NCBI GenBank assembly: GCA_021199405.1
Contig: JAJQID010000271.1
Coordinates: 1-17,813 of the forward strand
From: Lachnospiraceae bacterium
Lineage (GTDB): Bacteria; Bacillota; Clostridia; Lachnospirales; Lachnospiraceae
Direction of reading: 5' to 3'
Length of the DNA: 17,813 nt
The notes below the pieces were generated by a model. It did not search any database. It was given only the letters and a program-made list of their open reading frames with translations, and had not been told where the DNA came from. Positions 13,714 to 17,813 of the stretch are shown in pieces (positions within the stretch are counted from its first letter, which is position 1; each line of letters starts with the position of its first letter). The position numbers and the translations under genes were made by a program.

Positions 13714-14676
13714 ATGATCAAAATCGACCTGATTACCGGTTTTTTGGGAGCCGGTAAAACAACCTTTATCAAAAAATACGCGGAGTACCTGGTCAGAAAA
13801 GGGCAGCATATCTGTATTCTGGAAAATGATTTCGGTGCGGTGAATGTGGATATGATGTTGATGCAGGAGGAGCTGAATGATAACTGTGATCTGGAGATGG
13901 TGGCGGGCGGCTGTGACAGGGACTGCCATCAGCGGCGCTTTAAGACGAAGCTGATCACCATGGGAATGCGGGGCTTTGACAGAGTGCTGGTGGAGCCCTC
14001 CGGGATTTTTGACGTGGATGAGTTTTTTGACGTACTGCGGGAGGAGCCGCTGGATCAGTGGTACGAGATCGGCAGTGTGATTACGGTGGTGGACGCGGGA
14101 CTGCCGGAGAACCTTTCGGCTGCCGGGGAATATCTGCTGGCTGCGCAGGCGGCGGGCGCGGGCTATATTCTTTTCAGCAAGTGCCAGATGGTGTCCAATG
14201 AGCGACTTCTGGCTTCCATTGATCACCTGAAAAGAGCGCTGCGGAAAGTCAGGTGCGGCCGGGAAATAGAGGGGGCGCTTTTGTGCAAAAGCTGGGACCT
14301 GCTGACAGACGGGGATATGGAGCGCATCGCAGACAGCGGTGTTTGCCATGCCAGCTTTGAAAAATACTGGTTTGATCAGGATCAGGAGTTTCAGACCCTT
14401 TATTTCATGAATCGGCCTTTGAACGGGAAGAGCCTTGCGGAAAAGGCAAAGGAGGCCCTGGAAAATCCGGTCTACGGAAATGTGGAGCGCATCAAGGGCT
14501 TTGTCCGTGAAGGGGAGGGGTGGCTGGAATGCAACGCTACCCGGGAGGATTTCTCTTTAAAGCCTATCCCGTCCGGACAGGAGATTATCATTGTGATCGG
14601 GGAGAATATGGAGAAAGAACGGCTGGAGGCGCTGTTTGGGGATGAACATAAACAGAATCCCCTTTCAGAAATCTGA
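13714..14676 (+). CDS. CobW/G3E-family GTP-binding protein with variant metal motif
   Basis: 320 residues from the ATG at 13714, which has GGAG 8 bases upstream; the in-frame ATG at 13696 would add six residues and has a poorer site. Visible motifs are Walker A GFLGAGKTT (9-17), the ENDFG switch (37-41) and VEPSGI (93-98). The G3E family (CobW, YjiA, UreG, HypB) uses GTP to load metal ions such as zinc, cobalt or nickel. The usual CxCC metal motif of the COG0523 branch appears here as CDRDC (Cys67, Cys71), and the NKxD guanine motif is read as SKCQ, so metal choice and nucleotide preference may differ. A C-terminal CobW_C-like domain probably covers about 225-315. It follows dapL by 52 bases in the same direction, with no terminator seen, so co-transcription is plausible. 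Confidence 0.82.
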   Translation: MIKIDLITGFLGAGKTTFIKKYAEYLVRKGQHICILENDFGAVNVDMMLMQEELNDNCDLEMVAGGCDRDCHQRRFKTKLITMGMRGFDRVLVEPSGIFDVDEFFDVLREEPLDQWYEIGSVITVVDAGLPENLSAAGEYLLAAQAAGAGYILFSKCQMVSNERLLASIDHLKRALRKVRCGREIEGALLCKSWDLLTDGDMERIADSGVCHASFEKYWFDQDQEFQTLYFMNRPLNGKSLAEKAKEALENPVYGNVERIKGFVREGEGWLECNATREDFSLKPIPSGQEIIIVIGENMEKERLEALFGDEHKQNPLSEI

Positions 14677-14716
14677 GCCGCTGTAAATGAAAATTTTACC
14701 ACAGGAGGACTGACAC

Positions 14717-16315
14717 ATGCTGAATCAAAAAATCTGGAGCGGGGATCTTGGAAACGGAACCTATCAGAACCCGATCCTCTATGCCGATTATTCGGACCCG
14801 GACGCTATTCGAGTGGGGGAGGATTATTTCATGATATCCTCCAGCTTTACCAATACACCGGGACTGCCGCTTCTGCATTCAAAGGATCTGGTCAACTGGA
14901 GGGTGGTCAATTATCTGATTCAGGATGTTCCCACAGACAGGTATCAGAAGCCTGTGCATGGCTGCGGAGTGTGGGCTCCGGCGATTCGGTATCATGAGGG
15001 TACTTATTATGTATTTTTCCCCATGCCGGATGAAGGAATCTATGTGACTCAGACCAGGGATCCCCTCGGTGAATGGAGTGAGCCCTTCAATATCCGCCCG
15101 GTGGCGGGCTGGATCGATCCCTGCCCCTTCTGGGATGAGGACGGCAGGGCTTATATGATGGCCGGAGTGGCGAAAAGCCGCATTGGCTACAAAAGTGTGC
15201 TTCATATGGTGGAGATGAAGCCAGACTGCTCCGGACTGATCGGCCCTGAGGTAAAGGTCTTTGACGGCAATGAGAATGATCAGACTACCATCGAGGGACC
15301 CAAGCTTTATAAGAGGAACGGCTGGTATTATATTTTTGCTCCGGCAGGCGGTGTGAAAACCGGGTGGCAGACTGTACTCCGCTCCAGGGATATTTTCGGA
15401 CCTTATGAGTATAAGGTAGTGATGCGTCAGGAAAAGAGCCAGGTCAACGGGCCTCACCAGGGCGCCTGGGTGGATACGGTTACCGGGGAGGACTGGTTTT
15501 TGCATTTTCAGGACGTATATGCGGCGGGCAGAATTACTCATTTGCAGCCCATGTGCTGGAAGGAGGACTGGCCCATCATCGGCGAGCCGGTGGAGGGAAA
15601 GGATTACGGTCAGCCGGTGGATGTATACAGAAAGCCTAATGTGGGGAAGGTGGAATGGCCGGTCTGTGAACCCGTTACCTCCGATGATTTTTCAGGGAAG
15701 GAGCTGGGACTTCAGTGGCAGTGGAACGCCAATGTGACCGGAGACTGGTATGCGCTGATCAGGAATGGCCTGCGGCTGAACGCGGTGCCAGCTGAGGAGA
15801 ACTGCCCTTATGGAGATATTCCCAATCTGCTGCTGCAGAAGTGGCCGGCGCCGGAGTTTACCTGCGTGACGGAAATGGATCTTGGCGAGCTGAAAACAGG
15901 GGATGAGGCCGGTGTGATTTCCATGGGCATGGAATATGGAGCGCTTGTGCTTGCCAGGTGTGCTGATGGATTTCAGGTCAGGTTTGTGACGGGAAAGCAG
16001 AAGTACGGCTCTGTTGTCTGCGAAAATACGGAAGAAACCGTCGCGGAGATTGGGAAGCTTGACAGCAATATTATTTTCGTCAGATATCAGGTGAAGCGGG
16101 TGGGTCTGCAGAATCTGAACGACAGGGAGAAGGATTTCCCGCTGGAGGAGGTCAGTCTTTCCTACAGCGCTGACGGCAGCACCTATATTCAGGCCGGCGC
16201 CGTGAGGGCCGTTCCCGGACGCTGGGTGGGCGTCAAAAACGGTCCCTTCTGTATCAGAAGGGGTGCCGGAGAGGGCGGTGATCTGCTGGTGAAATCTGTG
16301 GAGTACAGCAGATAA
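14717..16315 (+). CDS. GH43 family glycoside hydrolase (xylosidase/arabinofuranosidase type)
   Basis: 532 residues, with AGGAGG 8 bases before the ATG. The N-terminal five-bladed propeller of glycoside hydrolase family 43 is clear: YSDPDAIRV with Asp27 (general base), WIDPCPFWDEDGRAY with Asp134 (pKa modulator) and TIEGPKLYKRNGWYY with Glu193 (general acid). Residues about 315-530 form a beta-sandwich like the C-terminal domain of GH43 beta-xylosidases (GH43_C2). No signal peptide is seen, so it acts in the cytosol on imported oligosaccharides, probably xylo- or arabino-oligosaccharides. Subfamily and linkage cannot be fixed from reading alone. No transporter or regulator for such sugars is adjacent, which is unusual; only 40 bases separate it from the CobW gene. 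A hairpin terminator follows. Confidence 0.88.
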   Translation: MLNQKIWSGDLGNGTYQNPILYADYSDPDAIRVGEDYFMISSSFTNTPGLPLLHSKDLVNWRVVNYLIQDVPTDRYQKPVHGCGVWAPAIRYHEGTYYVFFPMPDEGIYVTQTRDPLGEWSEPFNIRPVAGWIDPCPFWDEDGRAYMMAGVAKSRIGYKSVLHMVEMKPDCSGLIGPEVKVFDGNENDQTTIEGPKLYKRNGWYYIFAPAGGVKTGWQTVLRSRDIFGPYEYKVVMRQEKSQVNGPHQGAWVDTVTGEDWFLHFQDVYAAGRITHLQPMCWKEDWPIIGEPVEGKDYGQPVDVYRKPNVGKVEWPVCEPVTSDDFSGKELGLQWQWNANVTGDWYALIRNGLRLNAVPAEENCPYGDIPNLLLQKWPAPEFTCVTEMDLGELKTGDEAGVISMGMEYGALVLARCADGFQVRFVTGKQKYGSVVCENTEETVAEIGKLDSNIIFVRYQVKRVGLQNLNDREKDFPLEEVSLSYSADGSTYIQAGAVRAVPGRWVGVKNGPFCIRRGAGEGGDLLVKSVEYSR

Positions 16316-16327
16316 AGATAATCCGGA

Positions 16328-16372
16328 TGGGCAGCGGATGACAGAGGTTTATCCGCTGCCCAATCGACTTTT
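16328..16372 (+). terminator. Probable terminator after the GH43 gene
   Basis: A perfect 12-bp stem (16328-16339 with 16351-16362, mostly G-C) encloses an 11-base loop. A short T-run (16369-16372) comes 6 bases later, so the hairpin is strong but the T-tract is weak. It lies 12 bases after the GH43 stop. Confidence 0.6.
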
Positions 16373-16382
16373 ATTCATAGTG

Positions 16383-16411
16383 ATGTCCGCGTCAGCGGAC
16401 ATGTCCATTTT
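16383..16411 (+). promoter_or_regulatory. Second hairpin in the leader of the GT52-like gene
   Basis: ATGTCCGC (16383-16390) and GCGGACAT (16395-16402) pair perfectly around GTCA. TTTT (16408-16411) follows after 5 bases. It could be a second terminator or an attenuator for the next gene. No promoter is obvious between it and that gene. Confidence 0.4.
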
Positions 16412-16427
16412 GGAAGAAGGGAAAACA

Positions 16428-17495
16428 GTGAAGAAGCGAATTTATATCTGCCATACCTATTATCATGTTTATGTATCCTTTTTAAAGGAATTCGCTCTGC
16501 CCAAAGAGGAGCAGGGATACGCGGACATGATGCTCAGCAAAATGTCCACAAATTTCGAGGATTTGAAGGGTCGCCTGGAGAAGGTGGGATATTTCAGGAG
16601 GGTGATCGAGTTTGATGAAAAACGGGACACGGAGTTTGAGGAGCTTGCAAAATATAAGACGCCTTCTGCCAATTTTGTAAAGGCTTTGTGGAATCGGATC
16701 ATTTTTACCAGAAAATACGCGGCTCTCGAGGCTGCTTACGTGCCTGTGGATTTCAAAAAATACGATGAGATCTATGTTTTCTGTGACAGCGATCCCATCG
16801 GGTATTATCTGAATCAGAACAGGATTCCCTATCATGCCCTGGAGGACGGCTTAAACTGTCTTTCCCATTATGATACAGCCAGGTATGACAACAGGGGGCA
16901 TTTTGGCATCAAGGCATTTTTTTCCAACAGGCTGAACCTGATCTTTATTCAGAACGGATATGGAAAATATTGCATCGACATGGAGGTGAACGATATTTCC
17001 CTGCTTCCCTGTCCCTGTCCCAAATATGTGGAGGTACCCAGAAAAAATCTGACGGAGAGACTGACCAGGCAGGAGAAGGATATTTTACTTCATGCCTTTG
17101 TGCGGGACATGGACGGACTGAAGGAAAAGATGAGCCACGGGGAGCACAGCGACAATAAAATTCTGATATTGACAGACCCGGTGTGCGATCTGGAAACCCG
17201 CAGGAGAATTTTTTCGGATATTATTGAAAAATACTGTCAGGACGCTCAGGTTTATATTAAGCCGCATCCCAGGGATGAGCTGGATTATTACAAGTATTTC
17301 GGGGAGTATATCATTATCGACCCTACAGTGCCCATGGAGATGCTGAATTTCATGGATGTAGTCTTTGAAAGGGTTTATGCGGTGCTGACGGTGATCGACG
17401 CCATTACCTTTGCAAAAGAAAAAATCCGGCTGGGAGCAGATTTTATGGATCTGTACGAAACGCCGGAGGTACACAGGCAGAATGAGCATTTGTAG
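16428..17495 (+). CDS. GT52-like glycosyltransferase (surface polysaccharide/sialyltransferase-like)
   Basis: 355 residues from the GTG at 16428, preceded by AGAAGGGA; a longer frame from ATG 16338 would run through both leader hairpins and add a non-conserved segment, so it is rejected. The N-terminus KKRIYICHTYYHVYVSFLKE is typical of GT-B transferases of family 52 and its relatives, which include bacterial lipooligosaccharide sialyltransferases. Other marks are EDGLN (139-143), KPHPRDEL (278-285) and DPTVPMEML (298-306), corresponding to the His-Pro and Pro-x-Glu donor-binding motifs of this group. No membrane segment is seen; the enzyme probably works on lipid-linked glycans at the cytoplasmic face. 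The donor sugar is unknown. The following glycosyltransferase, 18 bases later, supports a capsule or exopolysaccharide locus continuing beyond the window. Confidence 0.65.
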   Translation: MKKRIYICHTYYHVYVSFLKEFALPKEEQGYADMMLSKMSTNFEDLKGRLEKVGYFRRVIEFDEKRDTEFEELAKYKTPSANFVKALWNRIIFTRKYAALEAAYVPVDFKKYDEIYVFCDSDPIGYYLNQNRIPYHALEDGLNCLSHYDTARYDNRGHFGIKAFFSNRLNLIFIQNGYGKYCIDMEVNDISLLPCPCPKYVEVPRKNLTERLTRQEKDILLHAFVRDMDGLKEKMSHGEHSDNKILILTDPVCDLETRRRIFSDIIEKYCQDAQVYIKPHPRDELDYYKYFGEYIIIDPTVPMEMLNFMDVVFERVYAVLTVIDAITFAKEKIRLGADFMDLYETPEVHRQNEHL

Positions 17496-17513
17496 TTGAG
17501 AGAAAGAAGGAAC

Positions 17514-17813
17514 ATGAAACTCAGTATTATCGTGCCCGTCTATAATATGGCGGCGGATCAGAAGCTGGAATATTGCCTGGATTCTCTGGTAAATCAGACG
17601 CTGGAGGATTATGAAATTATCGCGGTGGATGATGCTTCTGCAGACGAGTCTCTTCGGATTCTGCAGCAGTATGAGAGAGAATATCCCCAAAAGGTCAGGG
17701 TTTTGGCGCTTAAGGAGAATCACCGCCAGGGCGGGGCAAAGAACGCGGGACTGAAGCTGGCCCGGGGCTAATTTATCGGCTTTATGGACAGCGACGACTG
17801 GGCCGCGCCGGAG
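17514..17813 (+). pseudogene. Family 2 glycosyltransferase, interrupted by an in-frame TAA, 3' end outside window
   Basis: The frame from ATG 17514 encodes a GT-A family 2 start: KLSIIVPVYNM, the nucleotide-site VDDASAD (38-44) and the GGAKNAGLKLARG block (73-85). Codon 86 is TAA (17769-17771). The same frame then continues with FIGFMDSDDWAAPE (87-100), which carries the DxD metal/donor motif expected at exactly this point. Relatives usually have Glu there, as in ARGEYIGFMDSDD, so a single G-to-T change (GAA to TAA) explains it. Either the gene is a recent pseudogene or this is a sequence error. A product ending at 85 residues would lack the DxD motif and be inactive. AAGAAGG just upstream serves as the ribosome binding site. 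Confidence 0.8.

Noticed and set aside
16338..16427. Longer N-terminus for the GT52-like protein
   Set aside because: The ATG is inside the GH43 terminator stem and the added residues are encoded by two hairpins; the GTG at 16428 has a better site and begins at the conserved KKRIYICHT.
5640..17813. Prophage or CRISPR content
   Set aside because: No integrase, structural phage genes, tRNA genes, cas genes or spaced direct repeats were seen anywhere in the window; only the orphan gene at 7650 has a phage-like flavour.

Overview
The window looks like a chromosomal segment of an anaerobic gut Firmicute of the Lachnospiraceae type (Clostridia). The evidence is moderate GC, strong AGGAG-type ribosome binding sites, sigma-A-like promoters, a class I-alpha glutamine synthetase followed by an ANTAR regulator, DapL-type lysine/meso-DAP synthesis and glutamine-dependent NAD synthetase. 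Almost all genes run on the + strand. The assignment to group is inferred from gene content, not from a search.

Layout. Positions 1-713 (-) hold the 5' part of a formate/nitrite transporter-family gene, which shares a divergent promoter region with a + strand run: a membrane-anchored GH25 muramidase, hisC, a COG2426-type small membrane protein, a SAM methyltransferase with an acidic/lysine-rich insert, and hslO (Hsp33). A separate unit carries nadE (5640-7559). Positions 7560-9172 look like an accessory patch: an A/T-rich orphan gene resembling phage-associated modules, a strong terminator, an oppositely oriented anchored small protein, and a MITE-like element of about 250 bp with roughly 30-bp terminal inverted repeats. 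Next come glnA and an ANTAR regulator (9308-11212), a hairpin-rich non-coding stretch with an 83-bp inverted repeat, dapF and dapL, a CobW/G3E GTPase, a cytoplasmic GH43 glycosidase, and the start of a surface-glycan locus (a GT52-like transferase, then a family 2 glycosyltransferase broken by an in-frame TAA).

How parts work together. DapL makes LL-DAP and DapF epimerises it to meso-DAP, so the pair supports peptidoglycan and lysine synthesis. GlnA and its ANTAR partner form a nitrogen-assimilation unit. The glnA leader contains a GC-rich hexaloop hairpin followed by a hairpin-plus-T-tract terminator upstream of the start codon, which suggests transcription attenuation controlled by the ANTAR protein encoded just downstream. 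The ANTAR protein's receiver domain lacks the phospho-acceptor Asp.

The most interesting points are (i) the glnA leader/ANTAR attenuation circuit, (ii) the MITE-like element, which folds on paper into a gapless four-way junction and whose two ends place TTGACA hexamers pointing outward toward both flanking genes, (iii) the nonsense codon just before the DxD motif of the last gene, and (iv) the orphan A/T-rich gene at 7650-8174. All structures were found by eye; no folding, alignment or database search was run.
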